Part shown: positions 19,514-28,083 of the stretch, piece after piece
Layout of the letters: the number at the start of each line of letters is the position of its first letter
Position numbering within the stretch: position 1 is the first letter of the stretch
From: Bin5 sp965218625
GTDB lineage: Bacteria; Chloroflexota; Anaerolineae; Caldilineales; Caldilineaceae
DNA length: 64,000 nt
Reading direction: 5' to 3'
Assembly (NCBI GenBank): GCA_965218625.1
Contig: CBDCLG010000008.1
Coordinates: forward strand, 1 to 64,000
Translations under genes and position numbers: made by a program
Notes under the pieces: model-generated
What the model was told of the DNA's origin: nothing
Databases searched by the model: none
The model's input: the letters and a program-made list of their open reading frames with translations, nothing else

Positions 19514-21800
19514 CGCGTTCACCCGCAACAGGGGGCTGATCTGCGCCGGTCTGCTCCTCTTTCTGTTGGCCGCCGCCAGCACGGCCCTGGCCCAGGAAGA
19601 AGAACCGCTGCGCAACGCCCGGTCTCTGGTGGTCGAGGTCCCCGCGGGTTACAGCCTGGTGGCGGAAAGCAGCCATCTGCAGCTCTACATGGAGTTGGAA
19701 ACGGCGCGCATTGCAGTACGCGACCGGCGCTCGTCCCGAGTCTGGCTGAGCACACCGTCTGAAACTCAGTCGGAAGCAGTTCCGGCCAGCCTGCGCGAAC
19801 ATTTCGGGTCGGTATTTTTTGCCTTCTTCACCCGCGGACAGGGCACGCAGGCGCGCCGCGAGAACAGCGTGACCAATGTATCCGAATTCAGGATTGAACC
19901 GATTACGAATGGCGTTGTCGTGACGTACGAAATGGCAGAGCTGGAAGTCTCTCTTGCGCTGCGCTACGAGTTGGGAGCCGACTATCTGAATGTCTCGCTC
20001 GATCAAGCCGCGCTGGTGGAGTCGGACCTGAGCAAGTTTGTCGCCATCGAACTGTTGCCCTATTTGGGAGCGACGCCCTATCTGGCCGAGACGGAAGCCT
20101 ATTTCGTCCTGCCGGACGGCCCCGGCGCGCTGACCTATGTTGGTGGGGCGCAGCCCGGCACCCGCAGCAAGTTCAGCGCGGCGGCCTACGGTTCGCATAC
20201 CTACTTTTTCGGCCAGCCACCGGAGCAGCATACGCCGCTGGCGGCCTTCGGCATTGTGCATCCTGCAGCCAGTGCCGCGGATGGAGAGAAAGAGACGGAA
20301 GGCGGCGCGGTGCTGGGCGTTGCCACAGTGGGGGCGGGGGATACGTCGATTGAAGCGAACGTCAGCCACAATGAGCTGGCCTTCAGCCGCGCCAATATAC
20401 GTCTTATCTATCGCCGGCTGGCGCAGTTCCCGATGCGCCAGGGTGTCTTCAAACAGTACTATCAGTCAGAAAGCGTGCAGGGCGACCGCGCCATACGGTT
20501 CTTCTTCCTGGCGGGTGAGGAGGCGAACTGGGTGGGGATGGCGCAGAGGTTGCGTCAACACCTGACCGAGGACCGCGGTGTTCGTCGTCTGGGCTCGGGT
20601 TCGGACGGAGCAACGGGCGCGGCGGGCAGGGCGGCGTTGCGTCTGCGGCTGGTGATGGGCGCCGAGAAGCCGGGTCTGTTATGGCGGCGATTCGTAACTG
20701 CGACCAGCTTTGACGAGGCGGAGGAAATCGTGCGCGCCTTCCACGCGGCGCATATGACCGAGCTGGACGTGGTGTTGATGGGGTGGGAGAACGACGGCTA
20801 TGAAGGCAACCTGCCCAAGCGCCTGCCGCCCGACCGGCATCTGGGCGGCACGCAGGGATTGCGGGACCTGGTTGCAGCTGTTCACGGACTGCGAAGCGCC
20901 GGGGAAGGTCTGGGAGCGAAAATCTTCCTTGAGAGCGACTTTACGTTGGCGATTCTCGAGAATGGCGGCTTCCTTCCGGTTACCGACGTAGTGCTGCAAT
21001 CGAATCTGCTGCCGGTAAGCGATCTGATCGGTTACGGTCTAGGCCAGGAGGTGCCGCGCGAGCTGAGGCGGAACCGGTTTTTCCTGAACGCGGTCTACGC
21101 GACCGAGCGCTATCTGCTGCCGGAAGCGCCGCGACTGGCCGCGCTTGGCGTGGATGGGCTGGAGCTGCGCTGGGCGGGCGAGCTGCTGTTGCCGGATGCC
21201 AACCCGATACATCCGCTGCAACGCAGCGAAGGTGTGGCAGCATGGCGGCGAATGCTTTCAATCGCGGCTGATGCGATGGGGTCGGTTGCCGCGCAGGGCG
21301 GCAATGCCTATCTTTTGGGCATCGCCGACACGATCACCCAGTTCCCTCTTTACCGCAGCAACTATGTCTTCGCCGACGAAACGGTGCCCTTCTTTCCGAT
21401 CGCGGCGCACGGCCTGGTGCGCCTCTACGGAGAGCCGACAAATCTGGACGACGACCCGCAGCGGGACTTCCTGCGCCGTATGGAATACGGGATGCTGCCC
21501 GCCTATGAGCTGACCTATCGGGAGCCGCTTGTGCTCGTGCGGACGACCTACCCCGAGCTGTACAGCTCCCAATACCTGCATTGGATGGAGCGGGCCGCAC
21601 GCGAGTACGACGTAGCCGTAGTGAGATTGGGCCATACTGTAGACCAATTCATCGTCGGGCATCGCCAGCTCGCGCCGCAGGTGTTCGAGACTACCTACGA
21701 AGACAGGACGCGCGTGGTCGTCAACTACGGAGACGAACAGTACACCGGTGCCGGCGTGCAGGTCGAGCCGCTGGGGTATGCAATCGCAAGCCAGGAGTAA
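19485..21800 (+). CDS. Large secreted DUF5696-like (glycosidase-like) protein, locus 1
   Basis: About 771 residues. ATG at 19485 lies inside the previous gene with GGGAGAA (19471-19477) as ribosome-binding site. A signal peptide ends near residue 34 (LAAASTALAQ). The middle has beta-rich segments (EVPAGYSLVAES, FVAIELLPYLGATPY, YFVLPDGPGAL). From about 400 there is a TIM-barrel-like region: FVTATSFDEAEEIVRAFHAA, LDVVLMGWENDGYEGNLPKR, DRHLGGTQGLRDLV, KIFLESDFTLAI, then GVDGLELRWAGELLLPDANP and a C-terminal ELYSSQYLHWMERAAREYDV. The layout recalls DUF5696 proteins that neighbour sugar ABC transporters and Yip1 proteins in other phyla; that assignment is from memory. It is probably an extracytoplasmic glycan-active or glycan-binding enzyme. 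Paralogue at 45529-47856. Confidence 0.78.
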   Translation: MRAFSSSTCSAFTRNRGLICAGLLLFLLAAASTALAQEEEPLRNARSLVVEVPAGYSLVAESSHLQLYMELETARIAVRDRRSSRVWLSTPSETQSEAVPASLREHFGSVFFAFFTRGQGTQARRENSVTNVSEFRIEPITNGVVVTYEMAELEVSLALRYELGADYLNVSLDQAALVESDLSKFVAIELLPYLGATPYLAETEAYFVLPDGPGALTYVGGAQPGTRSKFSAAAYGSHTYFFGQPPEQHTPLAAFGIVHPAASAADGEKETEGGAVLGVATVGAGDTSIEANVSHNELAFSRANIRLIYRRLAQFPMRQGVFKQYYQSESVQGDRAIRFFFLAGEEANWVGMAQRLRQHLTEDRGVRRLGSGSDGATGAAGRAALRLRLVMGAEKPGLLWRRFVTATSFDEAEEIVRAFHAAHMTELDVVLMGWENDGYEGNLPKRLPPDRHLGGTQGLRDLVAAVHGLRSAGEGLGAKIFLESDFTLAILENGGFLPVTDVVLQSNLLPVSDLIGYGLGQEVPRELRRNRFFLNAVYATERYLLPEAPRLAALGVDGLELRWAGELLLPDANPIHPLQRSEGVAAWRRMLSIAADAMGSVAAQGGNAYLLGIADTITQFPLYRSNYVFADETVPFFPIAAHGLVRLYGEPTNLDDDPQRDFLRRMEYGMLPAYELTYREPLVLVRTTYPELYSSQYLHWMERAAREYDVAVVRLGHTVDQFIVGHRQLAPQVFETTYEDRTRVVVNYGDEQYTGAGVQVEPLGYAIASQE

Positions 21801-21808
21801 CGCGCGCG

Positions 21809-22684
21809 ATGAATCTGAGCCTGAGGAAGCAGGAGATCATTTGGGGATACATTTTCGTCACGCCCTGGGTCATCGGGGCGGCGGTGTTGCTGCTATGGCC
21901 GTTGCTGCGCTCGCTGCTGCTCAGCTTCGAAAGCGTACGGGACCTTATCGATCTGCAGACCCAGTGGGTGGGACTGGACAACTACTCGGAGGCGTTCAGA
22001 GAGGATGTCCGATTTCTGCCCAGGCTGCTGGGCAGCGTGCGAGACCTGGCGCTAAACCTGCCGCTGATCCTCGTCTTCTCATTGATGATGGCGCTGCTGG
22101 TGACGGGCGTCGGCCGCTGGCAGACATTCTTACGCGCGGTCTTCTTCCTGCCGGTGGTGATCGGAAGCTCGGGCGTGATCACCGAGCTGCTTGAGGCCGG
22201 CGCCGGTGACATGATCATCGACAGCACGATGGAGCGTCTGATGGCCGGCCTTGGCGAATCAACCGGGGAGGAACAGGGGATTGTCGCGCCGGTCCAGGTG
22301 GTCGTGGAACGGTTAACGCTGATCATCTGGCACACCGGCGTGCAGATTCTGCTCTTCATCGCCGGCTTGAACAGCATTCCGCCGTCATTGTACGAGGCGG
22401 CGAAGGTGGACGGTTCGACCGCGTGGGAGGAGTTCTGGAAGATTACCTTGCCGATGCTGTCGCCGGTGATGCTGGTGGCCGCGATCTACACGATCATCGA
22501 CTCGTTCACCGATCCGCTCAATTCGGTCGTCAACTACATCATGGACATCAGCCTCCGTGAACAGCTGCGCCTGGGTTACGGCGCCGCGCTCAGCTGGGTC
22601 TATTTTGTCGTCATATTCTTGCTGATCATGTTGCTTGTGCGGATTTCGTCGCGGCTGGTCTTTTACATGGGGGAGAGACAATGA
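21809..22684 (+). CDS. ABC sugar-transporter permease 1, locus 1
   Basis: A 291-residue inner-membrane permease of the MalF/UgpA type with six expected transmembrane segments (first at about 12-33, GYIFVTPWVIGAAVLLLWPL). The cytoplasmic EAA loop, contact site for the ATPase, is visible as SLYEAAKVDGSTAWEEFWKI followed by TLPMLSP. ATG at 21809 follows CCAGGAG and lies 8 bp after the previous stop; the open frame back to 21581 is ignored. The partner permease overlaps by ATGA. No ATP-binding subunit is encoded nearby, so a shared MsmK-like ATPase elsewhere is expected. Orthologous in position to 36657-37529. Confidence 0.93.
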   Translation: MNLSLRKQEIIWGYIFVTPWVIGAAVLLLWPLLRSLLLSFESVRDLIDLQTQWVGLDNYSEAFREDVRFLPRLLGSVRDLALNLPLILVFSLMMALLVTGVGRWQTFLRAVFFLPVVIGSSGVITELLEAGAGDMIIDSTMERLMAGLGESTGEEQGIVAPVQVVVERLTLIIWHTGVQILLFIAGLNSIPPSLYEAAKVDGSTAWEEFWKITLPMLSPVMLVAAIYTIIDSFTDPLNSVVNYIMDISLREQLRLGYGAALSWVYFVVIFLLIMLLVRISSRLVFYMGERQ

Positions 22685-23622
22685 ACGCGACGGCCGGTCC
22701 GAAAGGCAGCGGCGTGGCGCGTGCGCGCGTGCGCGGTAGACACTGGCGGTCCGCGGCTCGAACCGGGGGCAACATCCTGCGCTGGGTCGTGCTGATTGAG
22801 TTTATCTACGTCTTTCTCTTTCCCCTGATTTTCATGGTCGCGACTTCGCTGAAGACGGTGGGAGAGCTCAACAACCCGACGGTTCACTGGATCTCGCGCA
22901 GCCCATCGCTGCAGTCGTATGAAATTGCCTATACGGTGCTCAAGTACATGGAAGCAATGGGGATCAGCGCCGCCACGAGCGTCCTGGCTGCGGTCGGTCA
23001 GACGCTGGTCGGCGCCATGATCGCGTACGGGTTTGCGCGCATGCGTTTTCCCGGCCGCGATTTTCTGTTCGGCGTGCTCCTTTTCTCGATCGTAATACCA
23101 CTGCAGACGGTGATGATTCCGCAATTCATCCTGTTTACTAAGTTGAAGTGGATGAATACCTACCTGCCGCTTATCGTGCCGGCATGGCTGGGCTTCGGCG
23201 TGCGCGGCGGCATCCTGCTGATCGTCTTCCGGCAGTTCTTCCGCGGACTGCCGTTCGAGCTGGAAGACGCGGCCTACGTCGACGGCGCGGGGCCTTTGCG
23301 GACATTCGGGCAGATCATGTTGCCGCTGGCCAAACCCGGTATCCTGGTTGTTTTCCTCTTCTCGCTGGTCTGGAACTGGAACGACCTGTTTGTACCGTCG
23401 ATGGTGCTGCGCAAACCGGAGCTGTTGACGCTTCCGCAGCGCATGCTTGCTTTCGTAGAGTGGTTTCTGGCGACGGAGCAGGGGCTGTTCGGCGTGTATG
23501 AGCTGCAGGAGAACATCCTGATGGCAGGGGTGACGCTGACGGTGATCCCGATGTTGGTTGTCTATATCTTTGCGCAGCGCTACTTCACGCAAAGCGTCGA
23601 CCGCACCGGCCTTGTGGAGTAG
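22681..23622 (+). CDS. ABC sugar-transporter permease 2, locus 1
   Basis: A 313-residue MalG/UgpE-type permease. It starts in a 4-base ATGA overlap with permease 1. The hydrophobic segments begin at about residue 33. The EAA loop is ELEDAAYVDGAGPLRTFGQI followed by MLPLAKPG. The C-terminus RYFTQSVDRTGLVE is nearly the same as that of the locus 2 permease (RHFTQSIDRTGLVE). The first 30 residues are Arg-rich and cytoplasmic. Together with permease 1 it forms the membrane channel for the binding protein at 15329. Confidence 0.93.
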   Translation: MNATAGPKGSGVARARVRGRHWRSAARTGGNILRWVVLIEFIYVFLFPLIFMVATSLKTVGELNNPTVHWISRSPSLQSYEIAYTVLKYMEAMGISAATSVLAAVGQTLVGAMIAYGFARMRFPGRDFLFGVLLFSIVIPLQTVMIPQFILFTKLKWMNTYLPLIVPAWLGFGVRGGILLIVFRQFFRGLPFELEDAAYVDGAGPLRTFGQIMLPLAKPGILVVFLFSLVWNWNDLFVPSMVLRKPELLTLPQRMLAFVEWFLATEQGLFGVYELQENILMAGVTLTVIPMLVVYIFAQRYFTQSVDRTGLVE

Positions 23623-23707
23623 ATGAGCAGGACTGGCCGCTCCATACAGGCAGTTCAGGTTGGCCGGCGCGTTCAGCCGTTCCTTGCAGGGGAGGAGTTT
23701 CGCCGAC

Positions 23708-25174
23708 ATGGACACACGGAGCAATCGCCCCAATATAATGGTCATCCATTGCCACGACTTGGGGCGGCATCTGGGCTGTTATGGCTGGGATGTGCGAACG
23801 CCGAACATTGACAGGCTTGCCGCCGCGGGCGCGCTCTTCATCAACCATTACAGTACCGCCGCGACCTGCTCTCCCTCGCGCGGCAGCAGAATAACCGGCA
23901 TCTACCCGTTGCGCAACGGGATGTGGGGCCACGCCCAGTTCGGGTGGTCAATAGATGCGGGAATCAGGACGATTGCAGAATATTTGACAGAGGCCGGCTA
24001 CGAGACCTGCTCCTTCGGGTTCCAGCTGTCTGCGAACGAGGACAAACGCGGTTTCACCCGTCCGATCAGATCGGCCACAAACAGCGCGCTGGATGTTGTG
24101 CCCAGGGTGCTCCAGTTTATCGAAGAGTACGACGGGAGCAGCGGCCCGTTTTACGCCGATATCGGTTTCGACGAGGTCCATCGGGTCATCCCGTTGGGCG
24201 GGTTCATCGCCGGTGCGGAGACGCCCCGTAGCAATTTCCCCCGGTACGTAAGCAGAAAGGAGAATCCGCAGGCGTACCGCGGACAGGTGGTGCGCATGGT
24301 CGAACACCCGATCGACGCCTATCGGGAGGAATACGATCCGGATCGGATTCGGGCGCTGCCCTACTTGCCCGACCTGCCCGGAATTCGTCAGGACCTGGCC
24401 GACCTGTACACCGTGATAACCAGCGTACTGGATGTGGCCGTCGGGCAGATCCTTGACGCGCTGCGCGAACGCGGCCTGGAGGAAGATACGCTCGTCATCT
24501 TCACCACAGACCACGGGATAGATATTCCGCGCAGTAAAGGGAGTCTGTATGACGCGGGGATGGGAACGGCGTTTGTGGTTCGCTGTCCGCGATCTGTGCC
24601 GGCCGGCGTCCGGCACGACGAGCTAATCAGCAATGTGGACATGCTGCCGACGCTGCTGGAGCTGGTGGGCTGCGCGATTCCGCCGGATCTGGACGGGCGC
24701 TCGTTTCTGCCGTTGCTGGTGGGAGGCGAATACAGGCCGAGAAAGCAGGTCTGGGCCGAAAGCAGCTGGCATGGGATGTATTTCGCGCTGCGGGCGATCC
24801 GCACAGAGCGTTTCAAGTATATCCGCAACTTTTTCGTGCCGCACGCGTTTGAGATCAATAGCACGCAGAGCCTGGCCGGGCGGGCGGTGCTGGCGCAAGC
24901 CTACGAAAGCAAGGCGCCGCTGGAGGAGTTGTACGATCTTGAGCGGGACCCGCATGAGCAAAACAACCTGGCGCCGCCGAGAACAATGCACGATCTGATG
25001 GACAAGGGCGTTCCGGTGAAGAACAGCCCGCTTGCCCAAGGCGATCCGGCATACAGGGAAACTGTCCTTGCTTTGAGCGAAGAGATGAGACACTATATGG
25101 CTATGACGAAGGACCCGCTTCTGACCGGCCCCGTACCGCACATTGCCCAGCATCTGATCTGGGAGCGATTCTGA
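23708..25174 (+). CDS. Sulfatase (formylglycine-type)
   Basis: A 488-residue alkaline-phosphatase-superfamily sulfatase. The CSPSR motif (Cys54-Ser-Pro-Ser-Arg58, then GSRITG) is the site where Cys is converted to formylglycine. Metal-binding features are HCHDLGRHLGCYG (Asp17, His-rich strand), TTDHGIDIPRSKG late in the protein, and the C-terminal RTERFKYIRNF and LYDLERDPHEQNNLA typical of sulfatases. ATG at 23708 follows GGGGAGGAG (23690-23698). No signal peptide, so the substrate would be desulfated in the cytoplasm after import by the ABC system just upstream. The sulfatase-maturing enzyme is not in this window. Confidence 0.92.
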   Translation: MDTRSNRPNIMVIHCHDLGRHLGCYGWDVRTPNIDRLAAAGALFINHYSTAATCSPSRGSRITGIYPLRNGMWGHAQFGWSIDAGIRTIAEYLTEAGYETCSFGFQLSANEDKRGFTRPIRSATNSALDVVPRVLQFIEEYDGSSGPFYADIGFDEVHRVIPLGGFIAGAETPRSNFPRYVSRKENPQAYRGQVVRMVEHPIDAYREEYDPDRIRALPYLPDLPGIRQDLADLYTVITSVLDVAVGQILDALRERGLEEDTLVIFTTDHGIDIPRSKGSLYDAGMGTAFVVRCPRSVPAGVRHDELISNVDMLPTLLELVGCAIPPDLDGRSFLPLLVGGEYRPRKQVWAESSWHGMYFALRAIRTERFKYIRNFFVPHAFEINSTQSLAGRAVLAQAYESKAPLEELYDLERDPHEQNNLAPPRTMHDLMDKGVPVKNSPLAQGDPAYRETVLALSEEMRHYMAMTKDPLLTGPVPHIAQHLIWERF

Positions 25175-25200
25175 AGACGGACGACGCGATCTAAAACATG

Positions 25201-25214
25201 GCAAACCGGTTTGC
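25201..25214. promoter_or_regulatory. Perfect LacI-type palindrome GCAAACCGGTTTGC
   Basis: A perfect 14-bp palindrome with central CCGG in the gap between sulfatase and PhyH genes, 23 bp before the PhyH start. It matches the AAACnnGTTT core of many LacI/PurR-family operators. It may control an internal promoter of locus 1; the regulator is not identified. Confidence 0.5.
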
Positions 25215-25237
25215 GCAAACCAGGAAAGGGGAGAGCA

Positions 25238-26035
25238 ATGCTAACGCCTGAGCAGTTGGAACATTTCAGGACGTTCGGCTTTATCGTCCTGCGGCAGGGC
25301 TTTTCACCGGAGGAGATGAAAGAGTTCAGCCGTATGTTTGACGAAATGTTGGCCGAGGACCGGCAGGGAGAGCCATTTCCAGGGAAGAAGCGGCAAGCCC
25401 TGTTTGGATTTATTGAGAAGCGGGCCGCGCTGCGAAAACTGGCCGAAGATGATCGCATCTACGAAGCGATCGAACAGTATCTCGGCCCCGGCTTCGCCTG
25501 GATTGGCTCGGCCGGCAACCTGTACGTGGATGATACGGGCTGGCATCCGGATGGATCGGAGATGAACTACCTGCGTATCAAGGTGGTCTTCTATCTGGAT
25601 TCGGTGGCCAGGGATACAGGATGTTTGCGGGTGATTCCGGGTTCTCACAAACCGCCGCTGCACGATGACCTCAATCCGTTGAAAGATCAACGGGCGGACG
25701 CGAGCCTGTCGCCGTTTTCGGCTTCGCCGCGGGATGTACCCTGTTTTCCGCTGGATTCTGAGCCGGGGGATGTCGTTTTCTTCGACCAGAATCTTTGGCA
25801 CGCTTCGTTCGGCGGGCGCACCGGTCGCCGGATGTTCACGCTCAACTTCGGGGCCAAACCCACCGAGGACGAACACTTCGCCTACCTGCAACGGGGGTAT
25901 GAGAACAATAAGGTGTTTGCCAAAGATATGCAGGCCACGCCAAGGGACCATTTCCACGAAGAATCGTTCCTGTACAGTGACAGGCCGCGTATCCAAGGCA
26001 TGGTGAAACCGATCCTGGAGTTGGGGCTCAAGTAG
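25238..26035 (+). CDS. Phytanoyl-CoA dioxygenase (PhyH) family protein, locus 1
   Basis: A 265-residue Fe(II)/2-oxoglutarate-dependent oxygenase. Iron ligands are visible as H103-x-D105 (GWHPDG) and the distal H188 (NLWHASFGG), with Arg about nine residues later for 2-oxoglutarate, and the typical GCLRVIPGSHK between them. ATG at 25238 follows GGGGAGAG. Cytoplasmic. The substrate cannot be told from sequence; bacterial PhyH members hydroxylate lipids, sugars, phosphonates or secondary metabolites. The position after sulfatase and before a dehydrogenase suggests a step in breakdown of the imported compound. Three related genes lie elsewhere in the window. Confidence 0.9.
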   Translation: MLTPEQLEHFRTFGFIVLRQGFSPEEMKEFSRMFDEMLAEDRQGEPFPGKKRQALFGFIEKRAALRKLAEDDRIYEAIEQYLGPGFAWIGSAGNLYVDDTGWHPDGSEMNYLRIKVVFYLDSVARDTGCLRVIPGSHKPPLHDDLNPLKDQRADASLSPFSASPRDVPCFPLDSEPGDVVFFDQNLWHASFGGRTGRRMFTLNFGAKPTEDEHFAYLQRGYENNKVFAKDMQATPRDHFHEESFLYSDRPRIQGMVKPILELGLK

Positions 26036-26127
26036 AAGCCTGGCTCTTGCCGGTTGATACGGTGTCCGCTGGGAAGGACCTTCTTCCTGCCGCTCTCGGA
26101 TGAGGGTTCTCGCACGATGGGGCTGCT

Positions 26128-27153
26128 ATGAAAGCTTTGTATGCAACCGCGCCGGGGGAATACGGCCTGGCCGACAGGCCCAAACCGGCGCCGGGCGTGG
26201 GCGAGGCGCTGGTCAAGGTGGCGCGGACCGGATTCTGCATGAACGATGTGCGCGTGCGCGAGGGCGTGCTCCGGCATGGATATCCTGTCATCCCCGGCCA
26301 CCAGTTCGCGGGCGTAGTGGAAGCGTGCGGCGCGGACGTAAGCTATCTCGCGCCCGGCGACCGGGTTGCGGTGCACTCGTATGTGCTCTGTGGCCAGTGT
26401 CCGAGCTGCCGCAAAGGCGGCGTCCATGACTGCGACAATTTTCGGATATTGGGCTTCACGCTGGACGGTGGGCTGGCTGAATACTGTGTGGCGCCGGCCC
26501 GCTGCCTCTTCCGGCTCCCGGACCATGTGACGTTGGAAGAAGGCAGCCTGGTGGAAAACCTGGCCAGCGCGGTGGCGGCAGTGCGGCTCGCGAGGCTGGA
26601 GGTGGCGGAGCGGGTCGTAATCGTCGGCGCAACACCGATCGGGCTGCTGGCGCTGCAGGTGGCGCGCCTGGAATCGCCGTCAACGCTGGTGATGGCCGGC
26701 GCCGGTCACCGGCGCCTGGACCTGGCGGAACGCCTCGGCGCGTCGCACACGGTCGATATTGAGCAGGCCGAGACACGGTCGCGTCTCTCTGAAATTCTGG
26801 GCACACGCGGCGCCGACGCGGTCCTCGTCTGCGGCTATTCGCGCGCCGAAGCCGAACTGGCGATGGAGATCGTCGGCTCGTTGGGGCGGATTGTCATCGA
26901 AGGCCACTTCGACCCTACGGTAGAGATTACGCTGTCCCCGCATCGTCTGCTGGTAACGCGGGCAGTGAGTGTGCAGGCAAACCGGGGCTGGCTGACGCCG
27001 GACTTTACGCGGGCGCACGAGCTGGTCGCAAACGGTATGGTGGACGTGAAGGCGCTGGTAACGCACACCTTCCCGCTGCAGGATTGGGAGCAGGCGTTCG
27101 ATCTGTTCACGAGCGGGGAGAGTCAGGCGGTGCAGGTTGTGCTGGCGCCCTGA
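26128..27153 (+). CDS. Zinc-dependent alcohol dehydrogenase (MDR family)
   Basis: A 341-residue medium-chain dehydrogenase/reductase. The structural zinc site is CGQCPSCRKGGVHDC (four Cys, about 90-104); catalytic-site residues are the Cys in TGFCMNDVR (about 37) and His in PGHQFAG (about 58). The usual catalytic GHE reads GHQ here. The cofactor-binding fold shows VVIVGATPIGLLALQVAR in place of the common GxGxxG. Start ATG at 26128. It probably oxidises a polyol or sugar alcohol with NAD(P)+, fitting the catabolic locus around it. Confidence 0.9.
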   Translation: MKALYATAPGEYGLADRPKPAPGVGEALVKVARTGFCMNDVRVREGVLRHGYPVIPGHQFAGVVEACGADVSYLAPGDRVAVHSYVLCGQCPSCRKGGVHDCDNFRILGFTLDGGLAEYCVAPARCLFRLPDHVTLEEGSLVENLASAVAAVRLARLEVAERVVIVGATPIGLLALQVARLESPSTLVMAGAGHRRLDLAERLGASHTVDIEQAETRSRLSEILGTRGADAVLVCGYSRAEAELAMEIVGSLGRIVIEGHFDPTVEITLSPHRLLVTRAVSVQANRGWLTPDFTRAHELVANGMVDVKALVTHTFPLQDWEQAFDLFTSGESQAVQVVLAP

Positions 27154-27248
27154 GTCGCGCAAACAGCCAGGTGGAAGCCTGCGATGACGGATTGGATGCG
27201 AGGGGTTGCCGGTCAGCGGGGGCAAGATTAAACAAGGAACTGTTGCCG

Positions 27249-28007
27249 ATGCGACTAATCATTATCGGTTGCGAATACGCCGGCAAGACGACGCTTGCGG
27301 TGGAGCTCTCAAAATGGATGATCAAAACGATGGAGCTTCCGTTCGTCCGCTGGCACAATCATTTCGTCGTGCCGCAGGTGGACCAACACCTGGTGGTACG
27401 GAGTGAGTCAGACGATCGCGCGGTGGTGCCGGGGAAAGGGGCCGCAGATCATTTCGCCGAGGAAGAGCAGGAGCAGCTCCTGGCTTTGACGCCCTCGCTG
27501 CTCGAGCAGTTCCAGCGGCACATGATCTGGCGCCACCTGCACCCGAGCTCTTACGCCGAGGACGATTTCCTGGTGATCAACTGGTACTACGCCGACGCGG
27601 TTTACGCGCCGCTCTACTACGGCTACGGCGACGTGGGGACGTTCGCCGACCGGCGGCTGAGAGCGAGGGCCTGGGATGCCGAGGTGATGAAGTTGGGGCC
27701 GGATACGGTGATAGTTCTGGTGGAAGCGTCGGCGGACCTGATTCGGGAACGAATGCGCGCACAGCCGCGCGCCAGGAGCATCATGCAGGAAAAAGATGTG
27801 GATCTCGTATTGGATCGCTTCAGAGAGGAGTACGACAATTCGTTGATCTACCGCCGCTTCACGCTGAACACGACCGATGCGACGCCGGAAGAGAGCTTGC
27901 AAACATTTCTGAAACAGCTGTGGCCGCACCTGTCGCAGGCAGACCGGCTGCGCATGCTTTCACGATTGGAAACCGTTAGCGCCGGGGTATCAGACCCGTC
28001 AATTTGA
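27249..28007 (+). CDS. P-loop kinase-like protein
   Basis: About 252 residues, cytoplasmic. The N-terminus MRLIIIGCEYAGKTTLAVEL carries a Walker A P-loop (G-x4-GKTT). LGPDTVIVLVEASADLIRERM in the middle and R-rich helices resemble the lid region of nucleotide or small-molecule kinases. ATG at 27249 is chosen over earlier in-frame starts within the upstream dehydrogenase; AAGGAA (27233-27238) lies about 10 bases before it. It ends locus 1 and faces the aldolase gene tail to tail (76 bp; a small GGCAG-AGAA-CTGCC hairpin lies between). Substrate unknown. Confidence 0.72.
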   Translation: MRLIIIGCEYAGKTTLAVELSKWMIKTMELPFVRWHNHFVVPQVDQHLVVRSESDDRAVVPGKGAADHFAEEEQEQLLALTPSLLEQFQRHMIWRHLHPSSYAEDDFLVINWYYADAVYAPLYYGYGDVGTFADRRLRARAWDAEVMKLGPDTVIVLVEASADLIRERMRAQPRARSIMQEKDVDLVLDRFREEYDNSLIYRRFTLNTTDATPEESLQTFLKQLWPHLSQADRLRMLSRLETVSAGVSDPSI

Positions 28008-28083
28008 GGAAGAAACGGGAGGGCAGAGAACTGCCGCGCGCCTCCAATGGCCGGACGACAAGACGGCAAAAGCAGGTTGTCCG

